DNA of 40,126 nt from an uncultured bacterium (GTDB lineage Bacteria; Bacteroidota; Bacteroidia; Bacteroidales; Marinifilaceae), in contig CAJMSX010000035.1 in assembly GCA_905216195.1 (NCBI GenBank), positions 1 to 40,126 on the forward strand, written 5' to 3'. Positions 8,769 through 16,326 of the stretch are shown here, in pieces. Position 1 is the stretch's first letter; each line of letters opens with the position of its first letter. The position numbers and the translations under genes are program-made. Under the pieces are notes generated by a model. That model searched no databases. It had not been told where the DNA came from and saw only the letters and a program-made list of their open reading frames with translations.

Positions 8769-9032
8769 ATGTACAAAGTAAAACGAACGATCTATGCCGG
8801 AGGAAAGGCAACGGATGTCTGGTTCGGACTGGTCAGTAAAAGCAAAAACGGAAAAAATGGGAAATATACGGTATACCTGCTGACCGACGATCCAGATCGT
8901 CCCCTGAATCATGCGGAACCGATATTAAGCGGTATTACTTCGAAAGACACCGCCATCCGGAAAGGAATAGAATATGCGAAAAATTTACTGAACGATATCC
9001 TGAAACGGGAAGCAGAAACAAGCGAAAACTAA
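8769..9032 (+). CDS. Small basic cytoplasmic protein of unknown function
   Basis: The 87-residue protein begins MYKVKRTIYAGG and has a likely beta-rich front half (VWFGLVSKSKNGKNGKYTVYLLTDD) and a helical, charged tail. No signal peptide or membrane segment is visible and I recognise no domain. It starts one base after the membrane miniprotein and ends 19 bases before gltX, so it is probably co-transcribed with both. Codon use resembles its neighbours. Confidence 0.6.
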   Translation: MYKVKRTIYAGGKATDVWFGLVSKSKNGKNGKYTVYLLTDDPDRPLNHAEPILSGITSKDTAIRKGIEYAKNLLNDILKREAETSEN

Positions 9033-9051
9033 TCTAAAAAAGATCAATAGC

Positions 9052-10575
9052 ATGATGGAAAGAAAGGTCAGAGTCAGATTTGCACCGAGTCCCACGGGAG
9101 CCCTTCATTTGGGAGGGGTAAGAACCGCACTTTTTAATTATTTATTTGCCCGCAGGCAGGGGGGAGATTTTCTGCTTCGCATCGAGGATACCGATCAAAC
9201 CCGCTATGTAGCCGGAGCTGAACAATACATCATCGACTCGCTGAAATGGTGCGGGCTGGAAATCGACGAAGGCGTTAGCGTAGGGGGAGAATTCGGTCCC
9301 TACCGCCAAAGCGAAAGAAAAGACCTCTACAGGCAATACGCGCTCCAACTGGTAGATTCCGAGCAAGCCTATTATGCTTTCGATACTCCGGAAGAACTGG
9401 ATAAATTACGCAAAGAATGTGAAAGTCGCGGTACGACTTTTATTTACAACGCTGAAAGCAGAAAAGATTTACGGAATTCCCTCCACCTGGATGCCGATGA
9501 AGTAAAAAACCTGCTGGAAAGCGGAACTCCCTACGTAATCCGTTTCAAAATGCCCGAAAACGAAGAACTTCGTGTACAAGACATGATCCGGGGAGAAGTG
9601 CATTTCAACACCGCCCTGTTGGACGATAAGGTCCTGTTCAAATCCGACGGTATGCCGACGTATCACCTGGCGAATGTGGTGGACGATTATCTGATGAAAA
9701 TCAGTCATGTGATCCGCGGAGAGGAATGGCTTCCTTCTTTACCTCTGCATGTTCTCCTCTACCGGGGATTCGGCTGGGAGAACGTTATGCCGGAATTCGC
9801 CCATCTCCCCCTGATTCTCAAACCGGTAGGAAACGGAAAACTGAGCAAACGGGACGGTAACAAAATGGGGTTTCCCGTTTTTCCAATGCAATGGACCGAC
9901 GAAGCTACCGGAGAAACCTGGCACGGTTATAAAGAAGACGGTTATTTCCCTGAAGCTTTTATCAACATGTTAGCCCTCTTGGGATGGAATCCCGGAACCG
10001 AACGGGAAATTTATTCCCTGAAAGAATTGTGCGAGATCTTTTCGCTGGAAAGAGTCCATAAATCCGGTTCCAAATTCGATCCAGACAAGGCGAAATGGTT
10101 CAATCACAAATACCTGGTCGGAAAACCGAATGCGGAATTAGCCGGTCTACTGGAAGAAAAAACAAAAGCGAACGGAATAAGGTGCGAAAAAGAGACTCTG
10201 GAAAAAATCTGCGGTTTGATGAAAGAACGGGCCAACTTCGTTTCCGACATCTTTAACGACAGCCAGTTTTTCTTCTTTACACCGGAAAATTACAACGAAA
10301 AAGACGTAAAAAAATACTGGAAAGAAGATTCTGCCCCCCTGATGAGAGAATTGTACGATCTTTTAGCAGGATTAGAGGATTTTTCGTTCGCACACACTGA
10401 AAAGGCGGTTTCGGAATGGATTACGGCTAAAGAAGTAGGGTTCGGGAAAGTGATGAATCCGTTCCGTGTAGCCATAGTCGGTGCGGCAAAAGGTCCGCAT
10501 ATGCTGAACATTATCGAAATTCTAGGCAAGGAAGAAACCTTGAAGCGCCTGGGAAATGCACTAAAAACCTTATAA
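9052..10575 (+). CDS. gltX: Glutamate--tRNA ligase
   Basis: GluRS attaches glutamate to its tRNA. The 507-residue length fits Bacteroidota enzymes. The HIGH-type motif is in RFAPSPTGALHLGGVRTALF near residue 10, and the KMSKS counterpart is KLSKRDGNK near 263. Both mark the class I catalytic core, and a helical anticodon-binding domain fills the C-terminal third (FNHKYLVG onward). Two ATGs are adjacent at 9052 and 9055; either may be used. The DUF4870 ORF starts one base after the stop. The two small ORFs upstream may belong to the same transcript. Confidence 0.97.
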   Translation: MMERKVRVRFAPSPTGALHLGGVRTALFNYLFARRQGGDFLLRIEDTDQTRYVAGAEQYIIDSLKWCGLEIDEGVSVGGEFGPYRQSERKDLYRQYALQLVDSEQAYYAFDTPEELDKLRKECESRGTTFIYNAESRKDLRNSLHLDADEVKNLLESGTPYVIRFKMPENEELRVQDMIRGEVHFNTALLDDKVLFKSDGMPTYHLANVVDDYLMKISHVIRGEEWLPSLPLHVLLYRGFGWENVMPEFAHLPLILKPVGNGKLSKRDGNKMGFPVFPMQWTDEATGETWHGYKEDGYFPEAFINMLALLGWNPGTEREIYSLKELCEIFSLERVHKSGSKFDPDKAKWFNHKYLVGKPNAELAGLLEEKTKANGIRCEKETLEKICGLMKERANFVSDIFNDSQFFFFTPENYNEKDVKKYWKEDSAPLMRELYDLLAGLEDFSFAHTEKAVSEWITAKEVGFGKVMNPFRVAIVGAAKGPHMLNIIEILGKEETLKRLGNALKTL

Positions 10576-10576
10576 G

Positions 10577-10918
10577 ATGACAACCTCGGAAGCTGACAAA
10601 CAGTATGCGATGGTGATTCATTTATCACAATTCGCCGGTTATATCATTCCTGCAGTGGGTTGGGTGTTACCGTTGTTATTATGGCTTGTCCGAAGGGACA
10701 GTTCGCCCTATATCGATACCCACGGCAAAATCGTAATGAACTGGATCCTTTCCTGTATCATCTATACGTTACTAGGATCTATGCTGATTTTTCTGCTGAT
10801 CGGTATTCCCTTACTGATCGCATTGGGCCTATGCAGCATCATTTTTACGATTATCGGTGCAGTGCGGGCCAGCGACGGAATCGTCTGGGCCTATCCCCTT
10901 TCCCTTCCTTTGCTCTAA
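10577..10918 (+). CDS. DUF4870 (Tic20-like) membrane protein
   Basis: The 113-residue protein has the DUF4870 signature: an N-terminal HLSQFAGYIIPAVGWVLPLLLWLVRRD, the strongly conserved YIDTHGKIVMNW segment, and two further hydrophobic stretches ending in IGAVRASDGIVWAYPLSLPLL. Three or four transmembrane helices are expected. Function is unknown. It starts one base after the gltX stop and is followed directly by a strong terminator, so it closes that transcript. Confidence 0.82.
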   Translation: MTTSEADKQYAMVIHLSQFAGYIIPAVGWVLPLLLWLVRRDSSPYIDTHGKIVMNWILSCIIYTLLGSMLIFLLIGIPLLIALGLCSIIFTIIGAVRASDGIVWAYPLSLPLL

Positions 10919-10932
10919 GCGAATACCGAACC

Positions 10933-10972
10933 CAGAGCTGTGTGAAAACAATTTTCAGACAGCTCTGTTTTT
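10933..10972 (+). terminator. Intrinsic terminator after gltX-DUF4870
   Basis: CAGAGCTGT (10933-10941) pairs with ACAGCTCTG (10959-10967). Inside it TGAAAA (10943-10948) pairs with TTTTCA (10952-10957), with one G/G mismatch between the two stems. Five Ts follow at 10968-10972. Confidence 0.9.
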
Positions 10973-10974
10973 CT

Positions 10975-11000
10975 GTAACTTTTTAGGGATGCTGAGCGTC
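10975..11000 (+). promoter_or_regulatory. Candidate ECF-type promoter (GTAAC-N17-CGTC), site 1
   Basis: GTAAC (10975-10979) and CGTC (10997-11000) are separated by exactly 17 bases, as at the two other sites in this window (16290-16315 and 17727-17752). AAC at -35 and CGTC at -10 are typical of ECF sigma promoters. Transcription would start about 15-20 bases before the exported protein at 11021. The site begins three bases after the T-run of the preceding terminator. Confidence 0.65.
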
Positions 11001-11020
11001 ATTTAGAAAAATAACCTGAA

Positions 11021-12229
11021 ATGTGTATGAAAAAAGTATTTCTTACTTCTGTATGTATCGTCCTGTTGTCGTTATCGGTTTTCAGCCAGAAAACAGCAAG
11101 GGATTACAGATTATTCGGACGCATCACTACCGTGGATAATCAAATTCTTACCGGATTTCTCACCTGGGGAAAACAACAAATGTACTGGATCGATTTTTTC
11201 CGGGCATCCAAAATCATCAATCCGTACCGGGAATATTTTACGCCCGATATGAATGTTACGTTTATAAGTGACGGGCGGACAACCCATTTAGCTCCTCTGC
11301 ATGTCTTCACTTGCCGATTCGGCAATATCGAGTCTGTCGAACTAACCGACTACAATAAAATCAGATTGCAGGTGAAGGGAGGTTATTCGATGGAATTAAG
11401 CCGGGGTTCGTACGAGGATATCGGTGCTTCCATTACGGTTTTTCAGGAAGATGCCAGCAGTTCGGTAATCCGGTGGGATAAAATCAGTAAGATCGAATTT
11501 ATGCCTGCCTGTTTCGATGCTCCGGACTACCACCTTCCCATCACGGGAATCATAAAAACCAACCAGGGAATCTACAAGGGATTCATCACCTGGGACCGGG
11601 ACGAAAAAAATCTGGAAGACCTGCTGGACGGCCGTAGCCGGCAAGGGGACTGCCATATTTCTTTCCGCAATATCCGGAAGATCGTAAAAACACGGGACGG
11701 ATGCGAAGTAAGCACTTCCGACGGCAACATATTGAATCTCTGGGGTTCGAACGATGTCAACAACCAGAACCGGGGAATTCTCGTCAACATGCCCCAAACC
11801 GGGCGGGTAAGCATACCCTGGAACCGTTTCGAGGCTTTCGAAGCTTTAAATTTCAACGAGATCGCTCCTTCCGGCTACGACGATTTTAAAGCGGTCCGGC
11901 GGCTGCAGGCGGAAGTACATACCCGAAAAGGAGAAATTTTTAACGGAATCATAGCGTATGATTTGGACGAGGCCATGAATCTGGAAGTGCTAGACGGTAA
12001 AAACGACAATATTAACTATGAAATCCCGTTCAAATACATACAATCCATCGAACCCAAAAATTACCGGTATTCTTTCGTTACCCTAACCAATGGAGCAAGC
12101 TTCAGTCTGGGAGATACTTCCGATGTCACTAACGAAAACAGTGGGATATTGGTATTTTCTTCGGATGAAATTCCCATTTATATTCCCTGGAAAGACATCA
12201 AATTAATTTCCTTCCATCCGGAAGAATAA
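11021..12229 (+). CDS. Exported protein with three tandem beta-rich repeats, unknown function
   Basis: The protein has a cleavable signal peptide (MKKVFLTSVCIVLLSLSVFSQ, counted from the second ATG at 11027; the first ATG adds MC). The mature part is three repeats of about 115 residues, each of two halves. First halves contain GRITTVDNQILTGFLTW, GIIKTNQGIYKGFITWD and AEVHTRKGEIFNGIIAYD, each followed by an IxFxxIxxI-like strand. Second halves carry a glycine-containing strand pair such as LTNGASFSLGDTSDVTNENS and end in an IPW-type strand. I recognise no named domain; the repeats recall small beta-barrels or propeller blades. A GTAAC-N17-CGTC motif lies just upstream, linking it to the sigma/beta-barrel cluster at 16327-18765. 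Confidence 0.8.
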   Translation: MCMKKVFLTSVCIVLLSLSVFSQKTARDYRLFGRITTVDNQILTGFLTWGKQQMYWIDFFRASKIINPYREYFTPDMNVTFISDGRTTHLAPLHVFTCRFGNIESVELTDYNKIRLQVKGGYSMELSRGSYEDIGASITVFQEDASSSVIRWDKISKIEFMPACFDAPDYHLPITGIIKTNQGIYKGFITWDRDEKNLEDLLDGRSRQGDCHISFRNIRKIVKTRDGCEVSTSDGNILNLWGSNDVNNQNRGILVNMPQTGRVSIPWNRFEAFEALNFNEIAPSGYDDFKAVRRLQAEVHTRKGEIFNGIIAYDLDEAMNLEVLDGKNDNINYEIPFKYIQSIEPKNYRYSFVTLTNGASFSLGDTSDVTNENSGILVFSSDEIPIYIPWKDIKLISFHPEE

Positions 12230-12250
12230 CTTTTTTTCGCCCCGTTTTCC

Positions 12251-12288
12251 GACATTTAAAATATCTGGCTCCAGGTATTTTAAATGTC
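12251..12288 (+). terminator. Intrinsic terminator after the three-repeat protein
   Basis: A 13-base arm GACATTTAAAATA (12251-12263) pairs perfectly with TATTTTAAATGTC (12276-12288). An inner CTGG/CCAG stem caps it, with one T/G mismatch. A T-rich tail (ATTTATTTTATTTAT) follows. Confidence 0.85.
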
Positions 12289-12331
12289 ATTTATTTTATT
12301 TATCCTTGTACGTATAAATACGATACCGCAT

Positions 12332-13474
12332 ATGAAAAATTTTTTTATTCTCTCATCTTTCGTTATTTTTTGCGCTTTACTCAGTAGTTGTGCAAAACCC
12401 TCCAAAGGCCCGGTAACGATTAATTTAGACGAAGCAGGCAAGACCCGGACTGTAAAATTAAGCGAACTTGCTTCTAACTTAAAATGCGTTCCACTGGAAA
12501 GCAAGGAAAATGTAATCATTCCCGACGACCAAACCCGCATCTGGGCCGGAGAAAAATACATCATCGCCTTAAATAATAAAGATATCCAGCAATTCACGGC
12601 CGACGGTAAATACATCCGGAAACTGGCCTCCGCCGGGAAAGGCCCCAACGAATTCACTTACATCATCCCTTTCGCTGTAGACGAAACCTCTAGCCGGCTT
12701 TATTACGGTCATCAGGGAGATTGGTATCATATTTCCGTTATCGACCTGACGACGGGAGAACATTTGCCCAAGCTTAAAGTCAACATACTCCCCTTCGATA
12801 TGGATATAAAAGACGGCAATATTCTGTATACCCCTTTTAACAGAGGCAATTCCTTCCCTACCGTCTTATATACGATAAACCCGGCTGGAGAACTGATCGA
12901 CAGCGTACGGAATCCGAATACCAGCGTGATGTCGAATTTTTTAAACGGGAACGCTCAGTTGCTTCCGGTCAAACAAAACGGCATTCACCTGCAAATGCAA
13001 GATACCGTATACAATCTGCATAATTCCGGTTTAGAATCCCTCTTTGTCTTCGATTATGGAAATAAATTCCATCCGGAAACCAACCTGAAAGGCATGAGCA
13101 AAGCGATTCTGGCGGAAACCTCCGATCATTTCTTAATCCGGATGGAAGACATCGATATGCAAAAGTCCGACAACGGCGGCATCATGGTCACCCTGCGCCC
13201 CAGCCATACCCGTTGGGTGGATAAGAAAAGCCTGGAGATCGATGAAATGGAAAAATTCTATATCGATCCGCTGGATATCCATAAAGAGATTAGTTATTCC
13301 TCTCTGTTGGTTAAAAACCGGAAAGTCATCTATAAGCTGAGCGCTTTTTCTATAAAAGAAATAGCCGAGCAAAAGGCGGAAGCGGGAGAAACCCTTTCTC
13401 CTTTGCTGAAACAACTGAACGAACAATTGACAGAAGAGGACAACCCGGTTTTGATTATCGGAGACCTGAAGTGA
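12332..13474 (+). CDS. 6-bladed beta-propeller lipoprotein (BF3164-like), copy 1
   Basis: I chose ATG 12332 because it starts a lipoprotein signal, MKNFFILSSFVIFCALLSSC, with lipobox LLSSC. The longer frame from 12284 runs through the upstream terminator. The mature 380-residue precursor has a BF3164/6-bladed propeller pattern: NLDEAGKTRTVKLSELASNLKCVPLE, then WAGEKYIIALNNKDIQQFTADGKYIRKLASAGKGPNEF, the KGPxEF blade motif. Such lipoproteins sit in Bacteroidota envelopes; their ligands are unknown. The protein is colinear with copy 2 just downstream, in most regions differing only by substitutions, so the two arose by tandem duplication. A terminator follows it. Confidence 0.85.
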   Translation: MKNFFILSSFVIFCALLSSCAKPSKGPVTINLDEAGKTRTVKLSELASNLKCVPLESKENVIIPDDQTRIWAGEKYIIALNNKDIQQFTADGKYIRKLASAGKGPNEFTYIIPFAVDETSSRLYYGHQGDWYHISVIDLTTGEHLPKLKVNILPFDMDIKDGNILYTPFNRGNSFPTVLYTINPAGELIDSVRNPNTSVMSNFLNGNAQLLPVKQNGIHLQMQDTVYNLHNSGLESLFVFDYGNKFHPETNLKGMSKAILAETSDHFLIRMEDIDMQKSDNGGIMVTLRPSHTRWVDKKSLEIDEMEKFYIDPLDIHKEISYSSLLVKNRKVIYKLSAFSIKEIAEQKAEAGETLSPLLKQLNEQLTEEDNPVLIIGDLK

Positions 13475-13484
13475 TTCCAAAACA

Positions 13485-13524
13485 GAAAGAACGCCATCCC
13501 CCACGGGCCTGGCGTTTCTTTTTT
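13485..13524 (+). terminator. Intrinsic terminator between the two propeller lipoproteins
   Basis: GAAAGAACGCC (13485-13495) pairs with GGCGTTTCTTT (13511-13521) with one bulged T. The stem runs straight into a T-rich tail ending at 13524. It separates the duplicated genes, so copy 2 may depend on readthrough or on its own promoter. Confidence 0.75.
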
Positions 13525-13549
13525 ATCCTTAATGTAAAATAGCGTGACT

Positions 13550-14692
13550 ATGAAAAACTTCTACCTTTTATTCTCCTGCGGAATCCTGTGTATTTTACTG
13601 AATACTTGTAGGCAACCTTCTCAAGGTCCGGCCGTTATCAATCTGGACGAAAGGGATAAAACCGAAAGCGTTAAATTCAGCCAGCTCGCTTCCAACCTAA
13701 AATGCATTCCCCTGGAAAGCAAGGAAAATGTAATTATTCCCGACAATAGAACCCGGAAGATTTGGGCCGGAGAAAAATACATCGTTACGATCAGCAACAA
13801 AGACATTCAACTGTTTACAGCAAACGGCAAACACCTCCGGAAACTGGCGTCGGTCGGAAAAGGCCCCCAGGAATTTACCTACGTCCTCTCTTACGCCGTC
13901 GACGAAAAACACGACCGTCTCTATTATGTCAACCAGGCAGACCGGAATCATATTACAGTCCTGGACTTAAACACGGGAGAACACCTGCCGAAAATCAAAA
14001 TTCATGCTCTGCCTTTAATGATGGACTTCCAGGATGAAAATATCCTCTACATTCCGGCTAACCAAGGAAATTCACAGCCCATCCTGTGCTATACCATAAC
14101 AACCGGCGGACAACTTCTCGACAGTGTACCGAATCCCCATACCACGCTTCTGAATAATTTCATCACCGGACGTCCCACTCTGATTCCGGTCAAACAAAAT
14201 GAAATCCATCTGGAAATGCAGGACACCTTATACGCCTTGCGTAATTCCGGTGTGGACCCCCTTTTCGTCTTCCATTACGGAAATAAATTCCAACCGGAAA
14301 CGAACGGACAAGGACCTTCCAAAATGCTTCTGGCCGAGACTTCCGGTCATTTCTTAATTGTTACGTTAAATGTAGACCTGCGAAAAGCCGGGGATAACCT
14401 TTTTTTCACCATGCGAAGTTCGGATATTCTCTGGGTAGACAAAAAAGACAGGCAGGTTCAGAAGGTAGATCAGTTTTACCTCGACCCGCTGGATACCTAT
14501 AAAGACGATATTACCGAGCATCTGATCATACAAAATAAAAAAGTCATTTACATGTTGAGTGCGTTCCTGATCAAAGAAATGGCCGAGAAAAAGACGGAAG
14601 CAGGCGAACCTCTTTCTCCCCTGCTGCAACAACTCAACGAGCAGTTGACCGAGGAAAGTAATCCGGTTTTAATCATCGGGGATCTGAATTGA
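13550..14692 (+). CDS. 6-bladed beta-propeller lipoprotein (BF3164-like), copy 2
   Basis: ATG 13550 (six bases after an in-frame GTG) begins MKNFYLLFSCGILCILLNTC, a lipoprotein signal with the less usual lipobox LLNTC. The 380-residue precursor aligns end to end with copy 1: NLDERDKTESVKFSQLASNLKCIPLE, WAGEKYIVTISNKDIQLFTANGKHLRKLASVGKGPQEF and the shared C-terminus LSPLLQQLNEQLTEESNPVLIIGDLN. Conservation is strongest in the first 130 residues and in the tail; the middle diverges more, as expected if ligand specificity differs. The last 20 bases overlap the 3' end of dusB on the opposite strand, so no separate terminator fits between them. Confidence 0.85.
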   Translation: MKNFYLLFSCGILCILLNTCRQPSQGPAVINLDERDKTESVKFSQLASNLKCIPLESKENVIIPDNRTRKIWAGEKYIVTISNKDIQLFTANGKHLRKLASVGKGPQEFTYVLSYAVDEKHDRLYYVNQADRNHITVLDLNTGEHLPKIKIHALPLMMDFQDENILYIPANQGNSQPILCYTITTGGQLLDSVPNPHTTLLNNFITGRPTLIPVKQNEIHLEMQDTLYALRNSGVDPLFVFHYGNKFQPETNGQGPSKMLLAETSGHFLIVTLNVDLRKAGDNLFFTMRSSDILWVDKKDRQVQKVDQFYLDPLDTYKDDITEHLIIQNKKVIYMLSAFLIKEMAEKKTEAGEPLSPLLQQLNEQLTEESNPVLIIGDLN

Positions 14693-15671
14693 TTTCCCCG
14701 GCATAACGTTCCCGGATTCGGTCGAAGATCGTCCACAGTTCGGGGAGGGTGGCCGCCCGTAACATTTCGACCCGCAAATCCCGGAAATGAGGTAATCCTT
14801 TGAACATCGCGGCCATATGCCGGCGCATATGGAGTATGCCCCGGACCTCATCTATCCAGTCGACCGACAACAGGATTTGCGCCCGGATCACTTCGATTTG
14901 CTCCGACACCGTCGGTTCCGGGAGCACTTCTCCGGTTTCCAGATAATGCCGGATCTGCCGGAAGATCCAAGGGCGACCGATAGCCGCCCGGCCGATCATC
15001 AGGGCGTCTACTCCGTATCTTTCAAAAGCTTCCCTCGCTTGGGGACCGGAAGTGATATCCCCATTTCCGATAATGGGGATTTTAATCCGGGGATTCTTTT
15101 TCACCCGGCCGATCGGTTCCCAATCGGCTTCTCCCGTATACATCTGCGCCCGCGTCCTTCCGTGTATGGCCAAAGCCTGAATCCCCACGTCCTGTAACCT
15201 TTCCGCTACCTCTTCGACTATGATATTTCCGCTATCCCATCCCAAACGGGTTTTTGCCGTTACCGGAATCCGGACAGCTTTGACGATTTCCTCCGCCATT
15301 TTCACCATCAGAGGTATATCCCTCAACAAGCCCGCACCGGCCCCTTTCTGAGCCACCCGTTTCACGGGACAACCGAAATTCAGATCGATAAAATCCGGCT
15401 TTACCGCCTCCACCATCCGGGCCGCCTCCACCATAGAATCGATATAGCGTCCGTAAATCTGAATCGTTACCGGACGCTCGTTTTCCTCTATCGTCAATTT
15501 TTTCAAGGTTTTATCCACCGAGCGCACCAAAGCATCCGCCGAAACGAATTCCGAATAAAGCCAGTCGGCCCCAAACCTCTTGCAAAATTTACGAAACGGA
15601 GGATTGGTAACGTCTTCCATAGGCGCCAATACCAAAGGCCTATTTCCTATCTCTTTTCCCGCAATCTGCAT
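14673..15671 (-). CDS. dusB: tRNA-dihydrouridine synthase (DusB family)
   Basis: Dus enzymes reduce uridine in tRNA to dihydrouridine using FMN and NADPH. The 332-residue protein begins MQIAGKEIGNRPLVLAPMEDVTN and contains DLNFGCPVKRVAQKGAGAGLL near residue 96 (with the catalytic Cys), TAKTRLGWD near 139, AIHGRTRAQMYTGEADW near 167, GNGDITS near 200 and DALMIGRAAIGRPWIF near 220. These follow the DusB/Nifr3 pattern; the exact Dus subfamily is a slightly weaker call than the enzyme class. The gene faces the propeller lipoprotein and their coding ends overlap by 20 bases. Confidence 0.92.
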   Translation of the reverse strand: MQIAGKEIGNRPLVLAPMEDVTNPPFRKFCKRFGADWLYSEFVSADALVRSVDKTLKKLTIEENERPVTIQIYGRYIDSMVEAARMVEAVKPDFIDLNFGCPVKRVAQKGAGAGLLRDIPLMVKMAEEIVKAVRIPVTAKTRLGWDSGNIIVEEVAERLQDVGIQALAIHGRTRAQMYTGEADWEPIGRVKKNPRIKIPIIGNGDITSGPQAREAFERYGVDALMIGRAAIGRPWIFRQIRHYLETGEVLPEPTVSEQIEVIRAQILLSVDWIDEVRGILHMRRHMAAMFKGLPHFRDLRVEMLRAATLPELWTIFDRIRERYAGEINSDPR

Positions 15672-15721
15672 GCTGCAACTGTTAAAGCATTATAAATTAT
15701 GACAGCTTCTGTATTCTGTTG

Positions 15722-15752
15722 TTTGAATACAACCGATTATTCCATAAGTTTG
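15722..15752 (+). promoter_or_regulatory. Housekeeping promoter for the gene at 15787
   Basis: TTTG (15722-15725), 19 bases, then TAAGTTTG (15745-15752): a full match to the Bacteroides TTTG-N19-TAnnTTTG promoter. A start near 15759 leaves about 28 bases before ATG 15787. It would also read into the sigma factor operon. Confidence 0.78.
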
Positions 15753-15755
15753 CTG

Positions 15756-15763
15756 CAAAAATA
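15756..15763 (-). promoter_or_regulatory. Candidate -7 element for dusB
   Basis: The minus strand reads TATTTTTG, matching TAnnTTTG, about 85 bases before the dusB start. The -33 side is weak. It overlaps the transcription start expected for the divergent promoter at 15722-15752. Confidence 0.35.
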
Positions 15764-15786
15764 GTAATTAAACGATACTGAAAATC

Positions 15787-16293
15787 ATGCTTATTGCAAA
15801 ATTATTCCTGTTTCTGACCTTGATGCTCCCCCAGAGCAGTACGTGGCAACGGGTGGATACCGATCAACATATTTCTTTTCTGTTTCCGAACAAAGCCCAA
15901 ATCCTGAAGCAGGTGACCGGAGGCATTCCATCGCGCATTTATCAAACCAAAGACCTGGTATGCGTATTGGGGGTCGTCTGCTCTGATTTTTCTACCCGGA
16001 AAATAAACCTGAACCCAGAAAATACCCTGGTTCTCTACGAGGAATTGAAAAAGGGCTCTCTTTCCGTAAAAACAGCCATTTTAAAAGATGAAAAGACCAT
16101 TCCGTACGACAATATGCTCATCAAAGAAATCGAATACTCCGTTATAAAAGATAACGGGGAAATGACGTATTTCAAACGATTCATTTTCAGAGATAATATG
16201 GTATATCAAATCGCCATAGGAGGAAAAAGCCGCTACCGGGACCTCATCTTGAAGGAAAGAGAAATATTTTTCAATTCCCTACTTTTCGAGTAA
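15787..16293 (+). CDS. Small exported protein of unknown function upstream of the sigma factor
   Basis: The 168-residue product begins MLIAKLFLFLTLMLPQSSTWQ, a signal peptide probably cleaved near residue 18. The mature part is a mixed alpha/beta segment: WQRVDTDQHISFLFPNKAQ, then TKDLVCVLGVVCSDFS, a helical LYEELKKGSLS and IEYSVIKDNGEMTYFKRFIFRDNMVYQIAIGG near the end. That alternation of strands with late YFKRF and VYQIAI segments resembles small periplasmic lipid- or outer-membrane-associated folds, but I recognise no family. A consensus promoter precedes it. Its stop overlaps the GTAAC box of the sigma gene's candidate promoter, which starts three bases earlier. Confidence 0.75.
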   Translation: MLIAKLFLFLTLMLPQSSTWQRVDTDQHISFLFPNKAQILKQVTGGIPSRIYQTKDLVCVLGVVCSDFSTRKINLNPENTLVLYEELKKGSLSVKTAILKDEKTIPYDNMLIKEIEYSVIKDNGEMTYFKRFIFRDNMVYQIAIGGKSRYRDLILKEREIFFNSLLFE

Positions 16294-16315
16294 CTTTTCG
16301 TACCTTTCGTCCGTC
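16290..16315 (+). promoter_or_regulatory. Candidate ECF-type promoter (GTAAC-N17-CGTC), site 2, before the sigma gene
   Basis: GTAAC (16290-16294) and CGTC (16312-16315) are 17 bases apart. The -35 box overlaps the stop codon of the upstream ORF. The expected start near 16322 is only a few bases before the sigma ATG at 16327, implying a nearly leaderless mRNA. It fits autoregulation by the sigma factor. Confidence 0.65.
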
Positions 16316-16326
16316 CCATAAATAAT

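Noticed and set aside
10976..10983. TAACTTTT as a housekeeping -7 box for the gene at 11021
   Set aside because: It overlaps the GTAAC box of the ECF-like site, which has exact spacing shared with two other genes and explains the region better.
12301..12308. TATCCTTG as a promoter for propeller lipoprotein copy 1
   Set aside because: It has one mismatch, and the -33 position would lie inside the terminator stem with only a T-run; support is too weak.
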